This document shows, one piece after another, positions 56,037 to 64,000 of a DNA stretch of 64,000 bases. This DNA is from Ideonella sp. Its GTDB lineage: Bacteria; Pseudomonadota; Gammaproteobacteria; Burkholderiales; Burkholderiaceae_C. Both the position numbers and the translations under genes were made by a program. Positions within the stretch are counted from its first letter, which is position 1, and each line of letters begins with the position of its first letter. Location of the stretch: NCBI RefSeq assembly GCF_016702655.1, contig NZ_JADJDO010000038.1, positions 84,143 through 148,142 on the forward strand, read 5' to 3'. A model generated the notes under the pieces. The model was not told where the DNA came from. It ran no database searches and saw only the letters and a program-made list of their open reading frames with translations.

Positions 56037-57542
56037 TCAGTGCACCAGCGGCAGCTCGAGGCACAGCCGCGTGCCTCCAGCCGGAGCGGGCAGCGGCCGC
56101 AGGCTGCCCCCGTGCAGCACGGCCACGCGTTGCGCAATGGCCAGGCCAAGGCCGCCGATGCCGCCCGAGGCGCTCCGCGGGAGCGGCGCCTCGCGCAGCG
56201 GTCGGCCTTCGACCAAGCGCAGGTGAAGCGCTTCGGGCAGGCCGGGGCCGGCGTCCTCGACCACGACTTGCGCCTGCCCCCGCCCCGACTGGAGCAGCAC
56301 GCGCACAGGTGCGCTGCTGCCGCCGTGACGGCGCGCGTTGTCGATCAGGTTGGTCAGCGCCCGTTCGACGAGGTGGAGGTCACCCTCGATCTCGAGCACT
56401 CCGGGCGCTTCTTCGCCGAGAAGCACCGCTGGGCTGCCTCTCGCAACGCCGGGGACCTGGTACTTGCCGACCGAGTCGGCCACCAGTTCGTCGAGGCGGA
56501 AGCGTTCGCGCTGTGGCACCTCCTGCGCCGCTTGCAGCGCGGCGAGTTCGAACAACTGCTGCGACAGGCGCCGGACCTTGTCGCTCTGCGCCAGCGCCGC
56601 CTGCAGCAGGCGCGGCGATTGCTGCGCAAGGGCCGGGTCGGCGCCGACCAACGCTTCGAGGTGGCCGTGCAGCGCCGTCAGCGGCGTGCGCAGGTCATGC
56701 GCCACGCCGGCCATCGTTTCGCGATGGGCCGCAGCCTGGGCACGCTCGCGCTCGGCCTGGTCTTCGATACGGACAATCATCTGCGCGAAGGCGGCTTCGA
56801 GAACGCCGATATCGTCGCCCCGCGGCGCAGGCGACGGCGGCAGCCCGGGCAGCGCCGGCAGGCGATAGGCCTGCATGCGCGCCGCCAGCCGCTGCAGCGG
56901 GCGCGCAATGCGCCGCAGGCCAAACGCGCCGGCGAGCGCGGCCAATGCCAGGCCGACGGCAGCGACGCCCGCCGCCGAGCGCCAAGCGGGCCAGGGCGCC
57001 TGGGCCTCGGCGGCGGCGCGCTGGCGGGCCGGGCCATCGAGCACGATGTAAAGGTAGCCCGGCGGCCGCCCCTGCCCGGCGCGCGGCGGGAACATCGCCG
57101 CGCTGAACAGCCGCGCCTGCGCACCGCCCATCGGATCGGTGCCGCGCAGCGGCAGCGGCGCGCCGGCCAGAAAGCGCTGCACCGGCAACAGCGCGACGCG
57201 CGGCTCGCGCACCATGCCGGGTTCGCCCAGGTACTCGGCCACCGCGCCGTCGGCGTCGAGCAGGTAGGCTTGCACGCCGGGGTTGACGGCCATCAGCATC
57301 GCCAGTACGGCCTGGCGCGCCTCGCGCTCGGCCTGGTCGGGCGTGGGTGCGGCAACCTGCGGCCAGTGCTGGACGATGTGCTGGGCGAGTCCGCGCGAGA
57401 CCCCCTGCAAGGCCTGCGCCTCGCGCGCCTGCTCGCGCTGCCGCGCCTCCTCGCTGAAGCTCAGCCCGGCGAGCAGCCCGTAGCCCAACAGCACCAACAC
57501 CAGCGTGGCAATCAGGCGCGCGGTAATGCCAGGGCCGGCCAT
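56037..57542 (-). CDS. Sensor histidine kinase
   Basis: A 501-residue kinase: membrane helix near 10-28, a periplasmic domain of about 160 residues, second helix (AAGVAAVGLALAALAGAFGL), HAMP, DHp with the phosphorylated His in GVAHDLRTPLTALHG, and ATPase domain motifs NLIDNARRHGG, VEDAGPGLP and GGIGGLGLAIA. Three bases after the response regulator gene; the two form one system. The signal is unknown. Confidence 0.95.
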   Translation of the reverse strand: MAGPGITARLIATLVLVLLGYGLLAGLSFSEEARQREQAREAQALQGVSRGLAQHIVQHWPQVAAPTPDQAEREARQAVLAMLMAVNPGVQAYLLDADGAVAEYLGEPGMVREPRVALLPVQRFLAGAPLPLRGTDPMGGAQARLFSAAMFPPRAGQGRPPGYLYIVLDGPARQRAAAEAQAPWPAWRSAAGVAAVGLALAALAGAFGLRRIARPLQRLAARMQAYRLPALPGLPPSPAPRGDDIGVLEAAFAQMIVRIEDQAERERAQAAAHRETMAGVAHDLRTPLTALHGHLEALVGADPALAQQSPRLLQAALAQSDKVRRLSQQLFELAALQAAQEVPQRERFRLDELVADSVGKYQVPGVARGSPAVLLGEEAPGVLEIEGDLHLVERALTNLIDNARRHGGSSAPVRVLLQSGRGQAQVVVEDAGPGLPEALHLRLVEGRPLREAPLPRSASGGIGGLGLAIAQRVAVLHGGSLRPLPAPAGGTRLCLELPLVH

Positions 57543-57545
57543 CAG

Positions 57546-58244
57546 TCACGGCCCCGGTTCGAAGCGGTAGCCCACGCCCCAGACGGTGACGATGTGGCGC
57601 GGCTCGCGCGGGTCTGCCTCGATCTTGCTGCGCAGCCGGTTGATGTGCGAGTTCACGGTGTGCTCGTAGCCGTCGAAGCCCGCGCCCCAGACGCGGCGCA
57701 GCAACTCGTCGCGGCCGAAGCCGCGCCCGGGATGGCGCGCCAGAAAGCTCAACAGCTCGAACTCGCGCAGCGTCAGCGGCAGCGGCTGCTCGCCGTCGGA
57801 CAAGCGCCGCTCGGCGATGTCGAGCCGGAAGCGGCCGAATCGCAGCGGCTCGGCAACGGTGTCCGGCGCCAGTTGCTGCTGGATGCGCCGGAACAGCGCG
57901 CGCACTCGCGCCACGAGCTCAAGCATCGAGAACGGCTTGGCGAGATAGTCGTCAGCGCCGAGCTCGAGCCCCAGCACGCGGTGTGCCTCGGCGGTGCGGG
58001 CGCTGAGCATGATCACCGGCACGCCGGGATGGCGCGCGCGCAGGTGCCGGCACAGGTCCCAGCCATCGACTCCGGGCAGCATCAGGTCGAGCAGGACCAT
58101 GTCCCAGCGCTGGCGGTCGAGCGCGGCCAACCCGCGCTGGCCGTCGCCCTCGTGATGCAGGCGAAACCCTGCCTGTTCAAGGTGCAGGCGCAGCGCGTCG
58201 GCGATCGCAGGATCGTCCTCGACGAGGAGGATCTGCTCGTTCAT
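57546..58244 (-). CDS. OmpR-family response regulator
   Basis: A 232-residue regulator: receiver with ILLVEDDPAIADAL, phospho-Asp in VLLDLMLPGVDGWD and Lys in YLAKPFSMLE, then a winged helix with LTLREFELLSFLARHPGRGF and VNSHINRLRSKIE. ATG 58244 begins the family N terminus. 28 bp downstream of the PEP-CTERM gene, upstream of its kinase. Confidence 0.95.
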   Translation of the reverse strand: MNEQILLVEDDPAIADALRLHLEQAGFRLHHEGDGQRGLAALDRQRWDMVLLDLMLPGVDGWDLCRHLRARHPGVPVIMLSARTAEAHRVLGLELGADDYLAKPFSMLELVARVRALFRRIQQQLAPDTVAEPLRFGRFRLDIAERRLSDGEQPLPLTLREFELLSFLARHPGRGFGRDELLRRVWGAGFDGYEHTVNSHINRLRSKIEADPREPRHIVTVWGVGYRFEPGP

Positions 58245-58272
58245 CGCGCGCCGCGACCTTGGACCGGATGCT

Positions 58273-59088
58273 TCAGCCGGCGCGTCCGGCGCCCAGGGCC
58301 GCACCTGCCCTGCGGCGGCGCGACAGCCAACCGAGGGCTCCGAGGCCGGCCAGCATCAACGCATAGCTGCCGGGCTCAGGGACCGGCGCCGCGCTGAAGC
58401 TGATGCGGTAGACGTCGGTCGAGGCGGCGAGGCCGCTCGTGAACGTGTAACCTGCGCCGGTGGTCAGGCCGTTGAAGCCGGAGAGTTCGGCGAAGTTGAA
58501 CGCCACCACCGAACCCTGGTCGGCACGCAGATCGTTGTTGCCAACGAAGGCCGCTGCGGCCGGATCGAACACCTCGGAGCCCGCATCCCAGATGTCGCGC
58601 GCCTGCTGTCCGATGCTGCCGAGCTGCAAATTGCCGCCCGCATCGAAGACGCGGTAGCCCATGGGCGCATCGTTGCCGATGAAGAAGTCGTTGCTCGGCA
58701 CCACCATGGCGGCAAAGCTGAAATATGGGTTGAGCGCGGTGTCCACCGTGAGCGTCAGGCTCGCCATGCCGCCGGCGAGCAACAGGCCGCCAACCGTGCC
58801 GCGTGAGGCCGTCGGATCGGCCGCCGCGAAGTCCGCCTGCCAGACGGTTCCCGACCCGCCTTCGGCGACCGAGACAATGGCCGCGCCGGCAACGCCGCCG
58901 AGGTCGAAGGCGTCGAAGCTGCCACCATGGAAGCCGAAATGCAGCGGCGCGAACGCGATGCCGTTCGCAGGTGCCAGGTTCTCGACGGTGACGGTGACCT
59001 GTTGCAGCGCTGCCTGCGCCGCCGTGCTGGCGGCGAGGCACAGCAGGGCAATGGCGATGCTGGAATATCGGGGGGAACGCGTGGGCAT
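58273..59088 (-). CDS. Spondin-like PEP-CTERM sorting protein
   Basis: A 271-residue exported protein: signal peptide ending AAQA, a spondin-type domain (VTVENLAPANGIAFAPLHFG, FHGGSFDAFDLGG), and a C-terminal PEP-CTERM signal (VPEPGSYALMLAGLGALGWL then RRRR) for exosortase processing. A strong AGGAGGT ribosome site precedes ATG 59088. It leads the operon with the two-component system, suggesting that system controls or responds to surface material. The exosortase is not in the window. Confidence 0.9.
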   Translation of the reverse strand: MPTRSPRYSSIAIALLCLAASTAAQAALQQVTVTVENLAPANGIAFAPLHFGFHGGSFDAFDLGGVAGAAIVSVAEGGSGTVWQADFAAADPTASRGTVGGLLLAGGMASLTLTVDTALNPYFSFAAMVVPSNDFFIGNDAPMGYRVFDAGGNLQLGSIGQQARDIWDAGSEVFDPAAAAFVGNNDLRADQGSVVAFNFAELSGFNGLTTGAGYTFTSGLAASTDVYRISFSAAPVPEPGSYALMLAGLGALGWLSRRRRAGAALGAGRAG

Positions 59089-59215
59089 GGTCTTTACCTC
59101 CTGGAGGAGTGGGTTGAGGGTTGCGGCATCGACCCCCCCGGCCACATCGGCCAGGAGCGGGCATCGCGGCCGCCAACGCATGATCGCGACGGGCGATCAC
59201 CCTGTCTTCCCGGAG

Positions 59216-59235
59216 TTGTCACGGCGGCGTGACAA
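59216..59235. promoter_or_regulatory. Perfect dyad TTGTCACG-GCGG-CGTGACAA, candidate operator
   Basis: Two 8-bp half-sites around GCGG, 128 bp upstream of the PEP-CTERM start. It could bind the adjacent response regulator or another dimeric regulator. Confidence 0.4.
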
Positions 59236-59290
59236 GTTCTTACGCACTTGCGCGCAGGAGCCCTCCTCGCGCCGAGCGGGGGGGCCGCGC

Positions 59291-59322
<32 letters not shown>

Positions 59323-59380
59323 TGCGAGGCGCGGCTGCCGCGCAGAGCCGGTCACGCGGGGCGCGGGCGCGCCCGGTCGG

Positions 59381-60457
59381 TCAGCCGTTCACGACCACGC
59401 CGGGCGCACCGGCGCGCACCTGCCCGATCGCCGCCGCCGCGCCAAAGCCGTGGCGGCGGAAGATCGCGAGCACGTCGGGCAGCGCGGCCGGGTCGCAGCT
59501 CACGAGCAGGCCGCCGCTGGTCTGCGGGTCGGTCAGCAGCGCGCGGTCGGCGGGCGCGAAGTCGGCGGGGACGCTGATCTCGCGCCCGTAGCCGGCCCAG
59601 TTGCGGCCCGAGGCGCCCGTCACGTGGCCCGCCTCGACGAGCGCGCGCACGCCGTCGAGCAGCGGCACGTTGCGCCAATCGATCTGCACCTCGCAGCGCC
59701 CGCCGCGCGCGAGCTCGAGCGCGTGGCCGGCGAGGCCGAACCCGGTGACGTCGGTCAGCGCGTGCACGCCCGGCAGCTCGGCGAGGTCCGGCCCCGGCGT
59801 GTTGAGCTGGGTCGTGCAGGCGATCATCTGCGCGTAGCCGGCATCGGCGAGCGCGCCCTTCTTGAGCGCCGCGCTCATCACGCCCACGCCGAGCGGCTTG
59901 CCGAGCACGAGCACGTCGCCGGGCTGGGTGTCGGCGTTGCGCTTGACGCGCTTCGGGTGCACGAGGCCGAGCGCGACCAGGCCGTAGATGGCCTCGACGC
60001 TGTCGATCGTGTGCCCGCCCGCCACCGGGATGCCCGCCGCGCGGCAGACCGACGCGCCCCCCTCCAGGATGCGGCCTATGGTCGCGGTCGAGAGCACGTT
60101 GATCGGCATGCCGACGAGGGCCAGCGCGAGGATCGGCCGCCCGCCCATCGCGTAGACATCGCTGATCGCGTTGGTGGCGGCGATGCGCCCGAAGTCGAAC
60201 GGGTCGTCGACGATGGGCATGAAGAAGTCGGTCGTCGCGATCAGCGCCTGCTCGTCGTTGAGCTGGTAGACGGCGGCGTCGTCGGCGGTCTCGATGCCGA
60301 CCAGCAACTCCTTGGGCACCGGCATCGCCGCCGTGCCCCTGAGGATCTCGGACAGCACGCCCGGGGCGATCTTGCAGCCGCAGCCGCCGCCGTGGGACAA
60401 GCTCGTCAGGCGCGGTTCGGCGGGGGTCGTCGGTAGGTTTGTGGCGGCGGCGGTCAT
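59381..60457 (-). CDS. senC: Selenophosphate synthase of the selenoneine cluster (SenC/SelD)
   Basis: Makes selenophosphate from selenide and ATP. 358 residues with SHGGGCGCKIAPG (catalytic Cys26 and Lys29; no selenocysteine), TTDFFMPIVDDPFDFGRIAA, AGGHTIDSVEAIYGL and DPQTSGGLLVS. Overlaps the selenosugar synthase stop by ATGA. In Variovorax senC is the SelD homologue of senABC; the same protein could also serve selenoprotein synthesis, but no selA/selB is seen here. Confidence 0.9.
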   Translation of the reverse strand: MTAAATNLPTTPAEPRLTSLSHGGGCGCKIAPGVLSEILRGTAAMPVPKELLVGIETADDAAVYQLNDEQALIATTDFFMPIVDDPFDFGRIAATNAISDVYAMGGRPILALALVGMPINVLSTATIGRILEGGASVCRAAGIPVAGGHTIDSVEAIYGLVALGLVHPKRVKRNADTQPGDVLVLGKPLGVGVMSAALKKGALADAGYAQMIACTTQLNTPGPDLAELPGVHALTDVTGFGLAGHALELARGGRCEVQIDWRNVPLLDGVRALVEAGHVTGASGRNWAGYGREISVPADFAPADRALLTDPQTSGGLLVSCDPAALPDVLAIFRRHGFGAAAAIGQVRAGAPGVVVNG

Positions 60458-61434
60458 GAGCGGGCTCCGGGATCGGCGTTCAGCAGGTCGGCAACGATGC
60501 GGTGCAGCGCCGCGGCTTCGGCCGCGGGCGCGAACAGCGGCGCGCGCGCGGCAGCCTGGCGTTGCAAGCCCGGCAGCATATCGGGATCGTCGCGGGCGCG
60601 CTCGAGCAGGGTTGCCAACGCCGCGTCGTCGCCGGGCTCGAACAGCGCACCCCAGTCGCTGCCGAGCAGGCCGACGTTGCCGGCGATGCGCGAAGCGATC
60701 ACCGGCGTGCCGCTGCGCAGCGCCTCGATCACGACATGCGCGCCGCCTTCCATGCGGCTCGCATGCACCAGCACATGCGCGGCCTGGATGCGGCGCCGCA
60801 CCTCGGCATGCGCCAGCGCGCCGAGCCAGCGGTAACTCGGCTGGCGCGCCGCCAGCGCCGCGGCCTGCGCGCCCAGCGCCGGGTCGAGCGCGGCGCCGAT
60901 GTGGTCGAAGCGCAGGTCGGCGCGGCCCGCCAGGCGCTCGACGGCGCGCAGGTAGGCGAGCGGATCCTTCTCGTCGCGCAGGTGGCCGACCATCAGCGCG
61001 CGCAGGTGGCGGCCGGTCTTGGCGAGCGTGCGGCGCTCGGCGCAGGACTGCAGCACGACCTGGCAGCGCGCTCGCAACGCCGGCGGCAGGCGCTGCGGCC
61101 CGAGTTCGTTGAGCACGACGAGCGCGTCGGCCAACGCCAGCGAGGCCTGCGCGCTCGGGTCGGCGTCGATGTCGCGGTACAGGTCGGTGCCGGTCAGCGC
61201 GAGCAGCAGCGGCCGCCGCGGCTGCGCGGCGCGCCAGGCCGCGACCGAAGCCGCCGAGCGGCGCGCGTGGAGCGCGATCATCAAGTCTTCGGCCCCCTGC
61301 TGCCAGCGCGCGGCGAGCGTGACGCGGTAAGCTCGCGCAAGCATGCGCGCCCAGCGGCGCGCCGTCTGCCAATTGCCGTTGTTGGCGTCGGCCAGTGCCG
61401 GCGTGACGATGACGATGGATGGGGAGCGATGCAC
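60454..61434 (-). CDS. senB: Selenosugar synthase SenB (glycosyltransferase fold)
   Basis: A 326-residue GT-B-like protein: IVIVTPALADANNGNWQTAR at the N terminus, LLALTGTDLYRDID, and the donor-site motif HASRMEGGAHVVIEALRSGT. SenB joins selenophosphate and UDP-GlcNAc to give a selenosugar. GTG 61434 is the only usable start before the core beta strand, and it overlaps the divergent senA start region by 6 bp. Assignment rests on fold plus neighbours senA and senC. Confidence 0.88.
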   Translation of the reverse strand: MHRSPSIVIVTPALADANNGNWQTARRWARMLARAYRVTLAARWQQGAEDLMIALHARRSAASVAAWRAAQPRRPLLLALTGTDLYRDIDADPSAQASLALADALVVLNELGPQRLPPALRARCQVVLQSCAERRTLAKTGRHLRALMVGHLRDEKDPLAYLRAVERLAGRADLRFDHIGAALDPALGAQAAALAARQPSYRWLGALAHAEVRRRIQAAHVLVHASRMEGGAHVVIEALRSGTPVIASRIAGNVGLLGSDWGALFEPGDDAALATLLERARDDPDMLPGLQRQAAARAPLFAPAAEAAALHRIVADLLNADPGARS

Positions 61435-62646
61435 GACGCGAGCCTAACGCCGAACCTCGCCGCGCGCAGCGGCGGCGGCGCCGTGCTCGCCGCGATGCTG
61501 CGCGCGAGCCGCGCCGATACGCTGGCGACGTTTGACGCGTACGAGGCCGCGCTGCCCGGGCTCGCGGTGCCGCTGTGCGCGGAGCTGAACCCGCCGCTGT
61601 GGGAGCTGGGCCATATCGGCTGGTTCCAGGAATTCTGGCTCGCGCGCTTTGCCGGCCGCGCGGCGGGGCACCTTGCCGACCCGGATCTGCCGCGCCGGCC
61701 CGGCGCGCGCGCGAACGCCGACGCGCTGTACCACAGCAGCCACGTGCCGCACGACAGCCGCTGGGCGCTGCCGCTGCCCGACGCAGCCGCGACGCGCGCC
61801 GAGCTCGCGTCGCAGCTCGACGCAACGCTCGCGCTGCTGGCTGAGGCGCCCGACGACGACGACGCGCTCTACTTCTTCCGCCTCGCGCTGCTGCACGAGG
61901 ACATGCATCACGAGGCTGCCCTCTACATGGCGCAAGGCCTCGGGCTGCCGATCGCCGACCCGCGCTGGCAGGCCGCGCCGCTGCCGGATCCGCCGCCCGC
62001 GCTGGACTTCGATGCCGCCACCTGGCCACTCGGCAGCGCAGCGACGCAGGGCTTCGCGTTCGACAACGAGTTGCAGGCGCACGCGGTCGAGGTCGGCGCG
62101 TTCACGCTCGACGCCCAGGCCGTGCGCTGGGCCGAGTTCCTGCCCTTCGTCGAATCGGGGGCCTATGCCGAAGATCGCTGGTGGAGCGACGCCGGCCGGC
62201 GCTGGCGCGCTCAGGCCCAGGCCGCCGCGCCGCGCTACCTGCGCCGCGAGGCCGGACATTGGCAGCATTGGCGCCACGGCCGCTGGCAGGCGCTCGACGC
62301 GCGCCTCGCGGCCTGCCACCTGACGCACTTCGAGGCCGAGGCCTGGTGCCGCTGGGCGGGCCGGCGCCTGCCGACCGAGGCCGAATGGGAGCGCGCGGCC
62401 TGCACCCGCGGCGCCGAGCTGCGCTGGGGCGATGTGTGGGAGTGGACGGCGAGCGCCTTCGCGCCCTACCCGGGCTTCGCGCCGCACCCCTACCGCGACT
62501 ACTCGGCGCCCTGGTTCGACGGCCGGCCGGTCTTGCGCGGCGCGTCGTTCATGACCCAGCCGCGCATGCGCCACCCGCGCTACCGCAACTACTTCCTGCC
62601 GCAGCGCAACGACGTGCCGGCGGGCTTTCGCAGCGCGGCGTTGTAG
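61429..62646 (+). CDS. senA: Selenoneine synthase SenA (EgtB-like non-haem iron enzyme)
   Basis: A 405-residue EgtB homologue: DinB-like N-terminal domain with iron ligands His62 (GHIGWFQEFW), His156 and His160 (HEDMHHEAALYM), and a C-terminal FGE-sulfatase-type domain (TEAEWERAACTRGAELRWGD, GASFMTQPRMRHPRYRNYF). SenA attaches the selenosugar to hercynine, leading to selenoneine. ATG 61429 has GGGGAG close by; ATG 61495 is an alternative that would remove the overlap with senB. EgtD (hercynine supply) is not in the window. Confidence 0.9.
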   Translation: MHDASLTPNLAARSGGGAVLAAMLRASRADTLATFDAYEAALPGLAVPLCAELNPPLWELGHIGWFQEFWLARFAGRAAGHLADPDLPRRPGARANADALYHSSHVPHDSRWALPLPDAAATRAELASQLDATLALLAEAPDDDDALYFFRLALLHEDMHHEAALYMAQGLGLPIADPRWQAAPLPDPPPALDFDAATWPLGSAATQGFAFDNELQAHAVEVGAFTLDAQAVRWAEFLPFVESGAYAEDRWWSDAGRRWRAQAQAAAPRYLRREAGHWQHWRHGRWQALDARLAACHLTHFEAEAWCRWAGRRLPTEAEWERAACTRGAELRWGDVWEWTASAFAPYPGFAPHPYRDYSAPWFDGRPVLRGASFMTQPRMRHPRYRNYFLPQRNDVPAGFRSAAL

Positions 62647-62765
62647 GCGCGGCGGCGTGCGCTCGCCCCCTGCCGGCTGCACAGCACGCGCGCGGTCTCA
62701 AGGCCAGGCCGCGGCCCGGATTGGGCAATACTCGTGCCCGCCGCAGCCCACAAGCCGAAGAACAC

Positions 62766-64000
62766 ATGGCATCCGACCTCGTCGCCGTAGAAAACCGCCT
62801 CTGGGCCACCGCCGACCAGCTCTGGGCCAACACCGGGCTGAAGCCGTCGGAGTTCTCGACGCCGGTGCTGGGCCTCATCTTTCTGCGCTACGCCGACAAG
62901 CGCTTCGGCGAGTGCGCGCAGATGCTCGACGCCAAGGGCATCCCCGCCGACGAGCGCGAGGCCATGGACTATCAGGCCGAAGGCGTGCTCTACCTGCCCG
63001 ACGAAGCCCGGTTCTCGCACCTGCTCACGCTGACTGAAGGATCGAACCTGGGGCGTGCCATCGCGACCGCGATGGCGCTGGTGGAGGAGCACAACCCCGA
63101 GCTGAAGGGCGTGCTGCCGCGCGGCTACAACCTGCTGCCCAACGCCACGCTGGTGGAGCTGCTGCGCCTGCTGGCCTCGGTGGACCTGGGCGGCGACGCC
63201 TTCGGCAAGGTGTACGAGTACTTCCTCGGCAACTTCGCGCTCAAGGAGGGCCAGAAGGGCGGCGTGTTCTTCACGCCCACCAGCATCGTGCGGCTGATCG
63301 TCGAGATCCTGCAGCCCTTCCACGGCCGCATCTTCGACCCGGCCTGTGGCTCGGGCGGCATGTTCGTGCAGTCGGCCGACTTCGTGCGACGCGCCACCAC
63401 AAGAGCGCCAACCGCGAGCTCACCGTGTTCGGCACCGAAGGCGAGCGACACCGTCAAGCTGGCCAAGATGAACCTCGCGGTGCACGGCCTGTCGGGCGAC
63501 ATCCGCGAGGCCAACACCTACTACGAAGACCCGCACAAGGCCTTGGGCCGGTTCGACTTCGTGATGGCCAACCCACCGTTCAACGTGTCGGGCGTGGACA
63601 AGGACCGGCTGAAGGACGACCGGCGCTTCCCGCTGGGCCTGCCCAGCACCGACAACGCCAACTACCTGTGGATCCAGCTCTTCTACTCGGCGCTGAACGA
63701 GAACGGCCGCGCCGGCTTCGTGATGGCCAACTCGGCCGGCGACGCGCGCGGCAGCGAGCTGGAGATCCGCAAGAAGCTGATCCAGAGCGGCGCGGTGGAC
63801 GTGATCGTCAGCATCGGCTCCAACTTCTTCTACACCGTCACGCTGCCCTGCACGCTGTGGTTCTTCGACAAGGCCAAGGCGCGCGGGCCGCGCAAGGACA
63901 AGGTGCTGTTCCTGGATGCGCGGCCGTTCTTCAAGCAGGTGACACGCGCGATCCGCGAGTTCGCGCCGGAGCAACTGGAGTTCCTGGCCAACGTCGTGCG
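62766..64000 (+). CDS. hsdM: Type I restriction-modification DNA methylase HsdM (3' end outside window)
   Basis: An N6-adenine methylase subunit: N-terminal helical domain (FSTPVLGLIFLRYADKRF), SAM motif DPACGSGGMFVQS, and catalytic NPPF in FVMANPPFNVSG. ATG 62766 is the likely start. The frame is open to the window end, but codons about 209-226 (63391-63442) read as nonsense: the expected HHKSANRELTVFGTE is found one frame over, so two compensating indels leave the gene in frame. hsdS and hsdR would be expected further right. Confidence 0.9.
   Translation, partial: MASDLVAVENRLWATADQLWANTGLKPSEFSTPVLGLIFLRYADKRFGECAQMLDAKGIPADEREAMDYQAEGVLYLPDEARFSHLLTLTEGSNLGRAIATAMALVEEHNPELKGVLPRGYNLLPNATLVELLRLLASVDLGGDAFGKVYEYFLGNFALKEGQKGGVFFTPTSIVRLIVEILQPFHGRIFDPACGSGGMFVQSADFVRRATTRAPTASSPCSAPKASDTVKLAKMNLAVHGLSGDIREANTYYEDPHKALGRFDFVMANPPFNVSGVDKDRLKDDRRFPLGLPSTDNANYLWIQLFYSALNENGRAGFVMANSAGDARGSELEIRKKLIQSGAVDVIVSIGSNFFYTVTLPCTLWFFDKAKARGPRKDKVLFLDARPFFKQVTRAIREFAPEQLEFLANVV

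Noticed and set aside
59381..60457. selD as a housekeeping selenoprotein gene
   Set aside because: No selA, selB or tRNA-Sec nearby, and it overlaps senB; the selenoneine context explains it better, although a double role cannot be excluded.

Overview
The window is GC-rich DNA, densely packed with genes, and looks like the chromosome of a betaproteobacterium of the order Burkholderiales (Rubrivivax/Leptothrix/Variovorax neighbourhood). This rests on gene order (lolB-ispE-tRNA-Gln-prs-rplY-pth; ibaG-murA-hisGDCB-HAF), a short-form HisG, a Bug-type binding protein, a PEP-CTERM protein and a selenoneine cluster. I assign no species.

Layout. 1-33 kb is mostly core genome: a cytochrome c assembly protein, the two SRP GTPases ffh and ftsY facing each other, tRNA-Met, a pair of ArsA-like ATPases, miaB, a dynamin-like GTPase, mutM, then a TPR protein-lolB-ispE-tRNA-Gln-prs-rplY-pth block. 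A long minus-strand series follows: ABC transporter, ibaG, murA, hisG, hisD, hisC, hisB, hisH, hisA, hisF, rsmD, coaD, ferredoxin. It is interrupted by a plus-strand lemA-M48 peptidase pair. hisI and hisE do not follow hisF. HisD carries an in-frame C-terminal GNAT acetyltransferase domain.

33-36 kb is accessory: a membrane-anchored receiver protein, a FitAB-type toxin-antitoxin pair and intergenic debris, studded with three diverged copies of the 3' end of one TPR gene. 36-43.6 kb is a tartrate/glycerate module: tartrate dehydrogenase, glycerate 2-kinase, pyruvate kinase and enolase (together tartrate to pyruvate), a binding protein, and a divergent LysR gene with a frameshift. Two promoters there share a 29-nt operator-like motif placed exactly 33 nt upstream of identical -10 hexamers.

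44-47.5 kb holds a membrane spermidine-synthase-like protein and an exported isoaspartyl methyltransferase. 47.5-55.5 kb is a tightly overlapped minus-strand operon of unknown substrate: trimethylamine-dehydrogenase-family flavoprotein, bile-acid-type symporter, epimerase, SDR, haem-c/beta-propeller protein, MFS. 56-59 kb has a two-component system behind a spondin-like PEP-CTERM protein. 59.4-62.6 kb is a complete selenoneine set (senA facing senB-senC). The window ends inside a type I methylase gene (hsdM).

The most unusual feature is a set of gap-filling sequences between or before genes (12.9, 18.6, 21.6, 25.3, 27.6 and 31.8 kb). Four of the six keep an open frame from an overlapping or abutting upstream stop codon, and five end in a Shine-Dalgarno-like stretch spaced for the next start, which is a GTG or TTG. 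They look like translational relays.
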